64,000 nucleotides of DNA from a bacterium (GTDB lineage Bacteria; Myxococcota_A; Bradymonadia; UBA7976; UBA1532), in contig JAUHYW010000007.1 in assembly GCA_030426085.1 (NCBI GenBank), positions 142,265 through 206,264 of the forward strand, read 5' to 3'. Below the pieces are notes generated by a model. That model ran no database searches, had not been told where the DNA came from, and worked only from the letters and a program-made list of their open reading frames with translations. Below, piece after piece: positions 17,326 to 31,574 of this stretch; position 1 is the first letter of the stretch, and every line of letters begins with the position of its first letter. The position numbers were made by a program, and so were the translations under genes.

Positions 17326-20300
17326 AGCCACCGGCCGCCATTCACCGCGCCGGGCGAAAGCGGACCGCCGACGCGCCGCCCATCGCCCGCGCGCCCGAGA
17401 CCCGCACGCCCGAGGCGGTCGAGCCGACCACACCGGACGAGCCGCTCGAGAGCCCGCTGTACCTGCGTTTGGACACGCAGCGTTCGGAGACCGGGGAGGC
17501 GCCCGAGGGGGCCGGGGGCGAGCTGGCGCGCGAGGCGCGGGCGGGCGTGGAGCCGGTGAGGGGCGAGCCCGAGGGGGGCGCGAGCGAGACGGCGAAGCGC
17601 TCGCAGCGCCCGGTCGCGGCGCCTCCGGTGACGGCGTCCGTCGGACCGCGGGATGGCACCGGGGAGGAGCCATCTGCGGCCGCCCCCGAGACGCCCTCAG
17701 AGACGACAGAGACGCCCACTCGAGCGCGCGACCCATGGGCGCCGGTGGCCGCGGATGGCTCGGCTGATGGCACCGGCGCGCAGTCATCGGGTGTGATGCC
17801 CGGCGTGAGCCACGGGGCGAAGCCATCCGCGTCGGGGTCGGCCCAGGCGCCTCGAACCGCTGATGGCAGCCCTGATCGCGAGCCGAGTGGCGCTACAGCC
17901 TCCGCGAAGGGCGAGGCCAGACCATCGGCCAGCGCCGCCCCTGCGGACTCGGTCCCCACCGCCGCCCCGGTCGCGAGTGAAGACCCCGGCGCCGTCCTGA
18001 CATCCCTCGCCGCCGCGGCGCCGTCCCAGCTCGTGGGCACCTTTGGCGCGGCCACCGCCGCGTCGAGCGAGGCGCTCGGCCGCCAACGGGACGCCACCGC
18101 GGCGTCACTGCCCGAGATCCCGACCCCCACTGGCATGGCACCGAGCGAGCACGCCCGCCCCGACGCAGCCGATGGCGTGCCGGGGGCCACCGATGGCATC
18201 ACCGAGGGCTTGCCGCCCCCGACGACGCCCGAGCCGCCGACCCCCGAGGCTGGGGCGCCCGAGCTGCCGCCCCCGCCGGCCGCGAAGGCCACCCGCCTCG
18301 CCGAGGGGCAGGACGCCGACGCCGACAGCGGAGACCCCACCCTCGCCGCCTCTGCGCGGGCCTCGCTCTCGGCCGTGCGCCTGCCCCCCGCCGGCGTCCC
18401 GACGGCGACGACGCCTGCGGTCCCGCTCGAGGGCGAAGCCGATCCGACGCGGGTCGACGACGCCGAGGCCGCCGCCCGGTCCGACGTGGGCCAGGCCCGC
18501 GACGCGGCTCAGGGCGCCACCCAGGCGGACTTCGGCGAGCAGGCCATCGCGCCCGCGCCCGACGCGAGCATCCTGCGCCCGTCCACGCCGCTGCGGGATC
18601 CCCCGACGGTGGCCGACTCAACCGCCGAGCCCCCTGCCCTGCCCGCCGCGGCCTACGCCGGTCTCGACGCCGAAGCCGCCGCCCCGCTCGACGCGGCGCT
18701 CGCCGCCGAGCGGGATCGCTACGCCGAGGGGCAGGCCGGCTTCGAGCGCGATCGCGCCGCGGCCCTCGACGACGCCGACGGGCAGATCGCGTCCGCCGAA
18801 TCGGACGCTGCCGAGCGCCAGCGCGACGCCCGACGCACCGCCATCGACGAGGTCGACGGCGCCCGCGCCGACTGGCAGCAGGAGATCGAGACGGTCGACG
18901 CCGACGCTCGGACGGCGGCCGAAGAGAGCCGGGCCGAGCATACGAGCCGGATCGACGAAGAGAGGACATCGGCCGACCGCGAGGCCGCCGAACACATGCG
19001 CGAGGCGGAGGCCGACGCCGCCGCCAAGACAGCCGAAGCCGACCGCGAGGCGGCGCAGAAGAAGCAGGAGGCCGAGGAGGAGTCGGATGGCTTCTGGGGC
19101 TGGGTCAAAGCCAAGGCCAAGGCATTCATCGACGGCCTCAAGTCGGTGGTCAATGCCATCTACGATGGCTTGCGCGCGGCGGTCAAGGCCATCTTCGACG
19201 CCGCCAAGGCCATCGCGCTGGGCGTCATCGAGCTGGCTCGAAAAGTCATCGTGGGTCTCATCGCGGCGTTCGGCGAAGCGCTGAAGCTCATCGTGCGCAC
19301 CGCGCTGGCGGCGTTCCCGAAGCTGGCCGACAAGTTCTGCGGTCTCATCGATCGGGCCGTCGAGCGGGCCACCGCCGCGGTGAACACCATCGCCGAGGGG
19401 CTCAAGACGGCGGTCGCGGCGATCATCGACTTCGTGGCGAGCACCATCGACGGGCTGCTCTCGCTCGTTCAGGGCCTGTACAATGCGTGCTTCACGATCA
19501 TCGGCATGCTCGTCACCGGCGAGTGGAAGGCCATCTTGAAAGGCGTCTCGAACCTGATCGAAGCGGCGAAGCTCGCCCCGGATCTGTTCGAGATCGCGGC
19601 CTACGAGGAGCTGCTCGGCGGCGATCTCGATCAGCCGCTGCCGGCTCAGACGCTCATCGCCGCCGGCCGCACGCCGCCGACGACGGAGGGCGGGTCGGCG
19701 GGGGTCGGGGCGCCGTCCGAGATGCCTCAGCCGCCGTGGAGCACGGCCAATGTGGGCGTCGATCCCGTCGCCGACGACTTCCCGCTCTCGCCCGAGCTCG
19801 CGGCCGATATCCTGGCCCGCACCGGGGGCGACGGCGCGGTGGAGTTCGGCCACAGCGACGACGCCGACCGTGATCTGAGCGCGATGCTGGGGGTGGGCGG
19901 ACCCGAGGCCGCCGGCCCGGCCCCGTCCGCGGCCGCCCCCGAGGCCATCCCCGACGACGGCCTGACACCGCAGGAGCGGGCCGAGGTCAAGTGGACCCTC
20001 ATGAAGAAGGGCCTCGCCGAGTGGTGGGACGCCAACTGGCCGTTCGTGCTCGCGGGGGGCATCCTGGCGGTCGTCGGCTTCATCGCGGCCAACATCCTGA
20101 CCGGCGGGGCCGTGCTCGCCGCCGTGCCCGTGCTCCTCTCGGCCCTGGGACCGCTCTTCGCCGGCCTCGCCGCGCTCCAGCTCGCCAAGCACCTCGGTGA
20201 CTACCTCGAGAAAGGCTGGGCCGGCGATCTGCGCGGCGGCGGGAAGAGCCTGGCCAAGGGGCTGGCGGCGGCGGCCATCGAGCTGCTGTCGTGGCTCACG

Positions 20301-21419
20301 TTCAAGGTGGGGGGCGCGGCGCTCAAGGGCGCCAAGGCGGCCGCGAAGGGCGTCGCCAAGGGCGCGCAGACCGTCGCCCGGGGCGCGAGCCGGGCCGGAC
20401 GGACCCTCACGAGCGCCGGCCGTCGGGCGGGGCAGTATGTCGTCAAGCAAGGCAAGGTGCTGCTGCGCGGCGTAGCCCGCAGCGGCATCGGGCGGGCGGC
20501 GAAGCGGCTGGACGACTTCGGCAAGCGGCTGCTGGCGAAGACCCGGTTCAAAGGCTTCCGGGTGCGGGTGCAGGGGCGATGGTTCGTTCTCGAGGGCAAG
20601 GTCAACCCGTGGGTCAAGCTCGCGGAGGGCCGGCTCGTCGAGGTCGACGGGCCGCAGGCGGGCGCGATCGAGGTCGACGACGTGGCGGTCGCGCAGGCTC
20701 GATTCGACACGCTCCGCGCCCTTCGTCGCCAGGGTGACGAAGCCTCCGAAGCCTGGAAGGCCCGCGCGCGCAAGGCCGAAGGCGAAGCGTTCGATCGCGC
20801 GCATGCCGACACCGACCCTGCGTTCAAGCAAGCCGAGCTCGCGGATCGCTTCCACACCCAGGGCGGCAAGATCGACGAGCTGGATCGCATCGCGGCCAAC
20901 GACGCCACGAGCCTGCGAAACTGGGAGGGCACCAAAGAGATGCTCGAGCGTCACCTCGGGATCTCGCGGGAGCGATTCTGGAAGCCCATCGAAGAGGCAT
21001 GGACGGCCCGAGAGGTGGACGACGCGATCGCAGCGCTGAACCGCCTGGACAAACGGGCCGCCGGCTTTCGGAACGCGAACCACAAGAAGAAGGTCCGGGA
21101 GATCGTCCGCAACTGGCGCGAGAAGCTGGCCCACAAGCAGCGACGTCTGGCCGCACAGCAGAAGAAGCTGCGCTCGGACGACGAGCTGATCGACGAGATC
21201 CTGACGCCCGGCACGAAGGACGTCTACGCCAACAGCCGGGCGCAGGCCGAGCGCATTCAGGACGCCCTCGAAGCGGCCGACACCCGGGCCCCGACCACCC
21301 AGTTCCATGGGCCGGAGGCGCACCGCGGGCACGGCACGGCGCCCGAGGATCTGCACTTCAACGTCGAAGGCCACCTCAACGGTGTCGACTACAAGGTCCA
21401 CATCTACTACCCTCGCTGA
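17322..21419 (+). CDS. giant eCIS cargo/toxin-like protein 1 (1365 aa)
   Basis: The protein has clear zones. Residues 1-430 are a disordered Pro/Ala/Glu-rich leader containing LESPLYLRLDTQRS near residue 50. Residues about 440-586 are a charged coiled coil. ESDGFWGW at about 587-594 opens a set of amphipathic helices to about 760 (AKAKAFIDGLKSVVNAIYDG and similar). Residues about 900-965 are hydrophobic (WPFVLAGGILAVVGFIAAN, LTGGAVLAAVPVLLSALG). A basic helical linker precedes a C-terminal domain ending YKVHIYYPR. This architecture is known from eCIS-linked giant proteins that often carry DUF4157; no HExxH peptidase motif is present here. I infer an injected toxin with an unassigned C-terminal active domain. 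The ATG overlaps the ATPase stop. Confidence 0.78.
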   Translation: MKPPAAIHRAGRKRTADAPPIARAPETRTPEAVEPTTPDEPLESPLYLRLDTQRSETGEAPEGAGGELAREARAGVEPVRGEPEGGASETAKRSQRPVAAPPVTASVGPRDGTGEEPSAAAPETPSETTETPTRARDPWAPVAADGSADGTGAQSSGVMPGVSHGAKPSASGSAQAPRTADGSPDREPSGATASAKGEARPSASAAPADSVPTAAPVASEDPGAVLTSLAAAAPSQLVGTFGAATAASSEALGRQRDATAASLPEIPTPTGMAPSEHARPDAADGVPGATDGITEGLPPPTTPEPPTPEAGAPELPPPPAAKATRLAEGQDADADSGDPTLAASARASLSAVRLPPAGVPTATTPAVPLEGEADPTRVDDAEAAARSDVGQARDAAQGATQADFGEQAIAPAPDASILRPSTPLRDPPTVADSTAEPPALPAAAYAGLDAEAAAPLDAALAAERDRYAEGQAGFERDRAAALDDADGQIASAESDAAERQRDARRTAIDEVDGARADWQQEIETVDADARTAAEESRAEHTSRIDEERTSADREAAEHMREAEADAAAKTAEADREAAQKKQEAEEESDGFWGWVKAKAKAFIDGLKSVVNAIYDGLRAAVKAIFDAAKAIALGVIELARKVIVGLIAAFGEALKLIVRTALAAFPKLADKFCGLIDRAVERATAAVNTIAEGLKTAVAAIIDFVASTIDGLLSLVQGLYNACFTIIGMLVTGEWKAILKGVSNLIEAAKLAPDLFEIAAYEELLGGDLDQPLPAQTLIAAGRTPPTTEGGSAGVGAPSEMPQPPWSTANVGVDPVADDFPLSPELAADILARTGGDGAVEFGHSDDADRDLSAMLGVGGPEAAGPAPSAAAPEAIPDDGLTPQERAEVKWTLMKKGLAEWWDANWPFVLAGGILAVVGFIAANILTGGAVLAAVPVLLSALGPLFAGLAALQLAKHLGDYLEKGWAGDLRGGGKSLAKGLAAAAIELLSWLTFKVGGAALKGAKAAAKGVAKGAQTVARGASRAGRTLTSAGRRAGQYVVKQGKVLLRGVARSGIGRAAKRLDDFGKRLLAKTRFKGFRVRVQGRWFVLEGKVNPWVKLAEGRLVEVDGPQAGAIEVDDVAVAQARFDTLRALRRQGDEASEAWKARARKAEGEAFDRAHADTDPAFKQAELADRFHTQGGKIDELDRIAANDATSLRNWEGTKEMLERHLGISRERFWKPIEEAWTAREVDDAIAALNRLDKRAAGFRNANHKKKVREIVRNWREKLAHKQRRLAAQQKKLRSDDELIDEILTPGTKDVYANSRAQAERIQDALEAADTRAPTTQFHGPEAHRGHGTAPEDLHFNVEGHLNGVDYKVHIYYPR

Positions 21420-21426
21420 GGTCTCG

Positions 21427-23034
21427 ATGAGCGCGCGCCTTCACATCCTGCCGCTCGCCCCGCTCTCACCCGAGCGTTTCGGCGACCACCCGCTCGCGAC
21501 GACGATGCAATACACATGGCATGGGGTGCCGCTGAACGCGCGCGCTGTCGTGCCCACAGAAGACGACGTCACGTCCGCCGTGGTCCCACGACTCGAGACG
21601 CTGCTGCCCGCCTGGCACGGCCCGACACCGCGCCGGGGGAAGGCGTTGGCCGCGGTGGGCTCCTCGACCGAGCGGCTCGCCGTCATCTCGTCCCTCATCG
21701 ACGGGTATGGCGCGCCGACCGCCATCACGGCGTCCGTCCGGGGCCTCGGCGCGTTCGGGCGGGCCGGTCTCGATAAGCACCGGGTCGCCATGCCCGCGGC
21801 GCTCGGGCACGGGGCCCGCCATGCGTGCACGACGCGGGTGGCCGACCCGGAGACCGCGCAGGGCCTCCTCACGAGCGATGCCCCGATCTGGCTGCTCTTC
21901 GGGCTCGACGAGCCCGAGCCATTCATCGCGGCGATGCTCGCGTCGGCCATCGAGCTGTCATCCTGGCCCGATCTGCTCGCCCGATGCGTCGCGCGGGTCG
22001 TGGCCGGGTCGCGAGAGGAGGTCATGCGCATCGACGTCGCGGACACGACATCGGATCGGCTCCTCCACACCCTCTCATCGGTGACGTCCCGCGACGCGAC
22101 GCCCCCCAGCCAGTGGAAGAGAGTGGCCCGGTCGGACGCGAGCGAGGTCGGCGACGACGCGCTGGCGCTCATGGGCCACGGCAGCCTGTCCGCGCTCGTC
22201 GGTGAACCCGTCCGGCAGATCGAGTTGACCTCGCATCCCCGCAACCCGTGGATCGACACGTCGACCCTGGCCCGACTGCCCCGACTGGATGCGCTCGCGG
22301 TCAACGAGGGTTGCGTGTGGTCACTCTCGGGGTTGGAGCGCCTCCAGAGCCTGCGACTGCCGAGCCCACCCCTCTCGGGATGGGAGGCCCTGTCTGCCTT
22401 CGAACGCCTGCGATCCCTCGATTCGGGGTACGCGACGCGGGCGCTCGTCGATGCCATTGCCGGCTGCCCGCGGCTCCGCGACCTCGAAATCTGTGAGACA
22501 GACGACCCGGAAGGCATCCTGGCATCTATCCCACAGCTCCGAGGGCTGGAAGCGCTCACGCTCGGCTTCGGCGTATCGGATCTGACGCCCATCGGTCGGT
22601 TGTCATCGTTGGAAGGATTGTCGCTGCTCGACCCAGCGAAGGTGCCACCCGACCTCGCGCCGCTGGCGAAGTGCACCCGGCTGCGGCGGCTGCGCCTGCC
22701 CCTCCAGAACGGCCTCCGCGGGTTGGCGCCCATCGCAGGGCTCGCGATCGAGGAGTTGTTCCTCGGCGAGGACGACATCGACTTCGAGCCGCTCGCGCAC
22801 ATGACCGCGCTGCGGACGCTCGTCCTGCGAGGGCGCCCGCTGCCCCCCGGTCTCTACGCTCGGCTCGCCGCGGTGGAGACCCTGGTGATCGAGGGCGTGG
22901 CCGACCTCGACCTGACGCCCATCGCAGCCATGCCACGGCTGCGGCGCCTCGATCTCTTCGATTCGACGGTCCGGGATCCGGTGCCATCGTTGGAAGGCAT
23001 CGAGGTCGAGAACCTGGAGGTCACGCCCCGATGA
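21427..23034 (+). CDS. leucine-rich-repeat protein paired with cargo 1
   Basis: A 535-residue protein starts at ATG 21427, 7 bases after the cargo 1 stop. The frame is open upstream only as a shadow. Residues 1-270 have no recognised motif. From about 275 to the end there are successive repeats with an LxxLxxLxL core, such as [55 protein letters not shown] and [11 protein letters not shown]. There is no signal peptide, so it probably stays in the cytoplasm. Position right after a toxin-like gene suggests an immunity or chaperone role by protein binding. A second effector is the main alternative. None of these roles is shown by sequence alone. Confidence 0.72.
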   Translation: MSARLHILPLAPLSPERFGDHPLATTMQYTWHGVPLNARAVVPTEDDVTSAVVPRLETLLPAWHGPTPRRGKALAAVGSSTERLAVISSLIDGYGAPTAITASVRGLGAFGRAGLDKHRVAMPAALGHGARHACTTRVADPETAQGLLTSDAPIWLLFGLDEPEPFIAAMLASAIELSSWPDLLARCVARVVAGSREEVMRIDVADTTSDRLLHTLSSVTSRDATPPSQWKRVARSDASEVGDDALALMGHGSLSALVGEPVRQIELTSHPRNPWIDTSTLARLPRLDALAVNEGCVWSLSGLERLQSLRLPSPPLSGWEALSAFERLRSLDSGYATRALVDAIAGCPRLRDLEICETDDPEGILASIPQLRGLEALTLGFGVSDLTPIGRLSSLEGLSLLDPAKVPPDLAPLAKCTRLRRLRLPLQNGLRGLAPIAGLAIEELFLGEDDIDFEPLAHMTALRTLVLRGRPLPPGLYARLAAVETLVIEGVADLDLTPIAAMPRLRRLDLFDSTVRDPVPSLEGIEVENLEVTPR

Positions 23035-23107
23035 GCGCGCCCGCCCACTCGCTGCGTCCATCGACGCGGCCCGCCACTCATCGCTCCGAGCCACGGGGAG
23101 GCCGGGC

Positions 23108-23111
<4 letters not shown>
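23031..23111 (+). CDS. 26-codon bridging mini-ORF between LRR1 and cargo 2
   Basis: An ATG inside the LRR stop (ATGA at 23031-23034) opens a 26-residue frame, [12 protein letters not shown] to RGGRA. Its stop is embedded in the GTG start of the next gene (GTGA at 23108-23111). It therefore bridges exactly the only larger gap of this part of the operon with two 4-base overlaps. Its first codons resemble the start of LRR1 (MSARLHIL versus MSAPAHSL), so it may be a remnant of a gene start. It could serve only to carry ribosomes to the GTG start. The peptide itself has no recognisable function. Confidence 0.35.
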
Positions 23112-27771
<4,660 letters not shown>

Positions 27772-27775
<4 letters not shown>

Positions 27776-29607
27776 TGCACGATCCCCTGCTCGGCCCGCT
27801 CGGCGAACCCTGGGCCGCGTGTGATCGCTTCAGATGGCTCGGTGCCATCTCAGCTCGCTCCGAGTCCCACGCCGAGGTCGCGTTCGAGGATGCGCTCACG
27901 CCCATCGCCGCCTCGGCACGGATCGCGCCTTCGCGCACGCTCCGTGAGATGCTTGACGGGCAGCCTCCACCGGTCTGGTGGACGTCAGTCCGCCGCTTGG
28001 TGCCGAGCGACGCCGGGCTCGACACTCGGGGTCTCCTGAAGTTGCTCGACGCGGTGGATGTGTCCCACATCACCCACCTCGATCTGGACGCGCCATCTCT
28101 CGACGGGCGGGCGCTGGTCGCCGCCACCCGGGCAATGCCCGCGCTGGAGACACTCTTCGTCAGCCGCCTCGACTGGGATGGGTTCGACGCCTCCGCCGTG
28201 AGCGGCGGGGTGTCGACGCTCGCGCTGAACGCACCACCCGAAGCCCCGCTGAGCCGGCTGCTGGCGTCGGCATTGGGTGAATCGCTTCGCTGGCTCTCGG
28301 TGCGCCCGCGAAGCGGCGGGGTCGAGCGATGGTGGACCGGGATGGGCTCGCTGTCCGGCTTGGCAATTCACGGGGGGGTGGGTGTCGCCGAACTGCTCGC
28401 GGATGGGCTGCCGGCCTCCCTCGAAGCACTCACCGTAGCCGGGGCATCCGGACCGGACGTCGGCCGCCAAGTCGCCCGAGCCGTGCGCTCGGCGCTGGGC
28501 GCCCTGAACCTGTCGCGCACCCCTCTCTCACGGGACGACGCCCGGGCGCTGGGCGACACACCGTGGTTCGGCGACTTGCACGAGTTGCGTCTTTCCCATA
28601 CCCGACTCGACAGAGCGTCGGCGCGCGCGCTCGCGGAGAAGGCGAGCACGGTGCGCGCGCTCGAGTTGGCACACACGCCCGTCGAAGTCCGGAGCCTGCG
28701 CGATCTGCCTTCGCTGGTCTCGCTGGACGTGAGCCACTCTCCTCACATCGACGATGGTCTCGCCACGGTCGTCACGCAGAACCCCGATCTGGAGGTGCTG
28801 ATCGCCTCCGGGTGCGCGCTCACCGACGAGGGTCTGAAGGCGATGCCATCTCAATCTTCGATCGCACGCCTACTCGTCGATCGCACATCGGTGACCGGGC
28901 GTGGACTGAGCCACGTCTTGAGCGGTCACTTCCCATCGATCGCGACCCTCGACGCTTCCGGCTGCACGCTGGGAGAGGTCCCATCGCCGGGGTCGGATCG
29001 ATGCGCATCGCTCGAACACCTCTGGTTGGAAGACATCCGCTGCCACCCGCTTCAGCCGCACGAGTTCTTCGACCCCGAACGGATGCCCGCGCTCGTCTCG
29101 CTGCGATGGGGCGACCGGCTCGCCACGCGGTCGATCGCGGAGGGCCTCGCGCGATTGGGATCGCGGTGCCCGATCCGGGAGTTGAGGCTCGGGGCGAGCA
29201 TCTACTGGGCAGGCAGCGATCTGGCAGAGATCGTGAGCCAGGCGAGCAGTACACTGGTCCGCTTGCAGATCACGGACTGGGGCGGCGGTGAGGCGGCGTT
29301 CTTCGACGCGCTGGCCACGGCCGAGACACCCGCGCTGAGTGAGGTCGATCTGCGGACCGTACCGACGTCGACGCGCGCTGTCGCAGCGCTGCTGTCCGAC
29401 GAGGCGCCAGCGCGGCCATGGCTCCACCGTTTGTGGCTCGGCCCCGCATCGATGGACGCGGTCAGAGCTGTGGCTCGAAGCTCTCGCCTGGGGGCGCTCG
29501 ACGAGATCATCATCACCCCCGGCGAGTCGTTGGACGTCGACGCGGCTCAGGACCATCTCGCTCACGCACCTCACGCGCGCCCGGAGTCGTACCTGGGGAT
29601 CGAGTAG
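27772..29607 (+). CDS. leucine-rich-repeat protein paired with cargo 2
   Basis: A 611-residue protein has an ATG that overlaps the cargo 2 stop by 4 bases. An N-terminal segment of about 85 residues ([20 protein letters not shown]) precedes many LRR units of the ribonuclease-inhibitor/GALA kind, for example [30 protein letters not shown] units, [19 protein letters not shown] and [19 protein letters not shown]. There is no signal peptide or membrane segment. Its repeats differ from those of LRR1, so each cargo has its own type of LRR partner. Immunity, chaperone and co-effector are all possible roles. It is the last gene of the eCIS operon and is followed by a hairpin. Confidence 0.75.
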
Positions 29608-29610
29608 GCA

Positions 29611-29637
29611 GGTGGGTGCCCGGCTGGGGCACACACC
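29611..29637. terminator. bidirectional hairpin between convergent genes
   Basis: An imperfect inverted repeat (GGTGGGTGCCC, loop, GGGGCACACACC; one mismatch in about 11 pairs) fills the 36-base gap between the convergent LRR2 and SpoIID-family genes. It has no clear T run, which is common in GC-rich genomes. Its position suits a terminator for the long eCIS transcript and for the opposing gene. Confidence 0.5.
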
Positions 29638-29643
29638 ACCCCC

Positions 29644-31320
29644 TCACCACAGCTCGGCGATCTTCGCCCCCGGGTAGTAGTGCCGCAGGATGGCCGCCAC
29701 GTCCCGCCCGGCGCGGGCGAGCCCCATCGCGCCGTGCTGGCACATGCCCACCCCGTGACCGAAGCCCCCGCCGCGGAACGTCCAGCTCTCCGGCTCACCG
29801 TCGGGGGTACCTCCGGTGCGCGAGGCGACCCACAGCCCGCTCTTCAGCCCGCCGAGCAGCCGCCGGTTGAGCGACGCGCCCCGGGCCCGGTAGCGGCCGT
29901 CGCGGCCGATGTACTCGGCGACGAGCACCCGCCCGCTGCGGCCGCGCTCGACGGCGCGGATGGTGTGCACCGGGCCGATGGCCGACTTCTTGTTCACCCG
30001 CTCGCTGATCTGGCGGCCGGTGCGGGTGACGGTCCAGCGGAAGACCTTCGATCGGCGGGCGGTGGGCGCGCACCAGGTCTTGGGCGGGTGGTCGATGAAG
30101 TGGGCGACGTTGGCCTCGGTGGGGGCGTGGCGCACCGCGGCGCCGTCGCCGACGCCGGGCATGGTCGCGTCGCGGGCGCCGCCCCACATGGCGTGCCACG
30201 CCTCGGTGTGGCCTCCGCACGCCGAGTGGTAGACGGTGTCGGTGAAGCGGCCGTCGTCGACGAGCAGCTTGCCCCGGGTGGCGCGCACGGCGGCGGTGGT
30301 GGTCTCGGTGGCGGCGCCGGCGCCGGTGTAGCTCTGGCAGTGGGGTTCGGCGCAGAGCTGGTACGGCTCGCCCCGGTGACGCACGCCGATCTTGGACATC
30401 AGCATGCCCCGGGCGGTGATCGCCTGGGCTTCGAGCGCGGCCCGGGGCGCGTTGGGGAAGATCTCGGACGGCACGACGCCCTCGATGAGCGTCTCGGCGG
30501 GCACGAGGTTGACGATGGTCAGCCGGCGGTCGGTGCCGACGAGCGCGAAGAGCTTGCCCTTGTAGCGCCGGGTGCCCTTGCCGTGGCGGGGCCAGCGCAC
30601 GTCGGTGAGCGCGATCTCGCCGTCGGGTTCGAGCGGATCGAGCGAGAGCAGATCCCGGGCGCGCACGACGACGCCGTCGGTGCTGCGGGCGACGATCCAG
30701 CCGCCGGGGCGCTGGAGGTACTCGTCGTAGACGGTGCCCATGATGCGGGCCCGGCCGGCGAGTTGGCGGGCCTTCTTGCGGGCGAGGGTGCGGTTGGGGG
30801 CGGGGCTGATGGCGATGGTGACGGCCCGGGTGTCGAGGGTCTGGCCGCCGAGGCCGAGCAGGGTGCCCGATTCGAAGACGGCGACCTCGTGCCCCATGCC
30901 CCGCCAGCGGGCGTGGGCGGTGGCGACCCGCTCGAGATCGCGGCCCGAGAAGCGCTCGGCGACGACCCACGATCGGGTCTGCCCGCGGTGGGGCGCGTCG
31001 AGGTGGAGGGTCCAGCGGGTGCCGGGCGGGGCGATGACGCGGCTGCCCGGGTCGTCGGCCGGGGCCAGCGCGATGGCGGTGGCCGCCTCGAGGGTCAGCC
31101 CGCGCCGGCCTTCGAGCAGGCGCACCGTGATGAGCGGCTCCCCGTCGCGGGCGAAGAGGACCTGATCGGCGTAGAGCATCTCGAGGCGGGTGACCGTCGA
31201 GACGTCGGGCGGGCCCACTCCGGTCGCGTCGGCCGGTCCGGTGGCGAGCGCGAGCAACGAGCCGAGGGTGAGCCCCCCGAGCGAGATCCGGGCCGCGCGG
31301 CGCAGTGCGTGGTCGTTCAT
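29644..31320 (-). CDS. SpoIID/LytB-domain exported protein
   Basis: This 558-residue protein starts at MNDHALRRAARISLG, followed by a signal peptide (LGGLTLGSLLALATGPADA). The SpoIID domain shows SEIFPNAPRAALEAQAITAR, the hallmark YHSACGGHTEAWHAMWGG and the C-terminal GGFGHGVGMCQHGAMGLA followed by LRHYYPGAKI. SpoIID of Bacillus is a lytic transglycosylase that needs peptidoglycan stripped of stem peptides; relatives in non-sporulating bacteria probably act on septal glycan strands. An open frame extends 55 codons upstream, but the signal peptide fixes the start at 31320. There is no clear ribosome binding site, and a small inverted repeat (GGCCC, GATG, GGGCC) lies just before the ATG. Confidence 0.88.
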   Translation of the reverse strand: MNDHALRRAARISLGGLTLGSLLALATGPADATGVGPPDVSTVTRLEMLYADQVLFARDGEPLITVRLLEGRRGLTLEAATAIALAPADDPGSRVIAPPGTRWTLHLDAPHRGQTRSWVVAERFSGRDLERVATAHARWRGMGHEVAVFESGTLLGLGGQTLDTRAVTIAISPAPNRTLARKKARQLAGRARIMGTVYDEYLQRPGGWIVARSTDGVVVRARDLLSLDPLEPDGEIALTDVRWPRHGKGTRRYKGKLFALVGTDRRLTIVNLVPAETLIEGVVPSEIFPNAPRAALEAQAITARGMLMSKIGVRHRGEPYQLCAEPHCQSYTGAGAATETTTAAVRATRGKLLVDDGRFTDTVYHSACGGHTEAWHAMWGGARDATMPGVGDGAAVRHAPTEANVAHFIDHPPKTWCAPTARRSKVFRWTVTRTGRQISERVNKKSAIGPVHTIRAVERGRSGRVLVAEYIGRDGRYRARGASLNRRLLGGLKSGLWVASRTGGTPDGEPESWTFRGGGFGHGVGMCQHGAMGLARAGRDVAAILRHYYPGAKIAELW

Positions 31321-31574
31321 GGGCCCGATGGGGCCATCTATGGCGGGCCAGGAAAACACTGTCCTCCTCCGGACGCTTCCCCCGCGTCCTCCCCGGCGGC
31401 CTTCCCCGAACCGCCGTCCACGCGGAGGCCGGTTCAGACCGAGCGTGGACCCCCGAGCATGCACAGTCGGGCGCGCCACGTCCAATCACGGGCAGTGACA
31501 GTCTGCGCCCCCCTGGTGCGACGCCGATGGGTGGGGGTACTCTCCTCAACCGACGATCGGCTGTGGAGGTGCGC
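31321..31574. other. divergent intergenic region (promoters expected)
   Basis: This 254-base gap separates two divergently read genes and must hold both promoters. I see no convincing -35/-10 pair. It has a somewhat AT-richer patch (GGAAAACACTG near 31350) and a GGTACTCTCC segment near 31536. No small gene or RNA could be supported. Confidence 0.4.
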
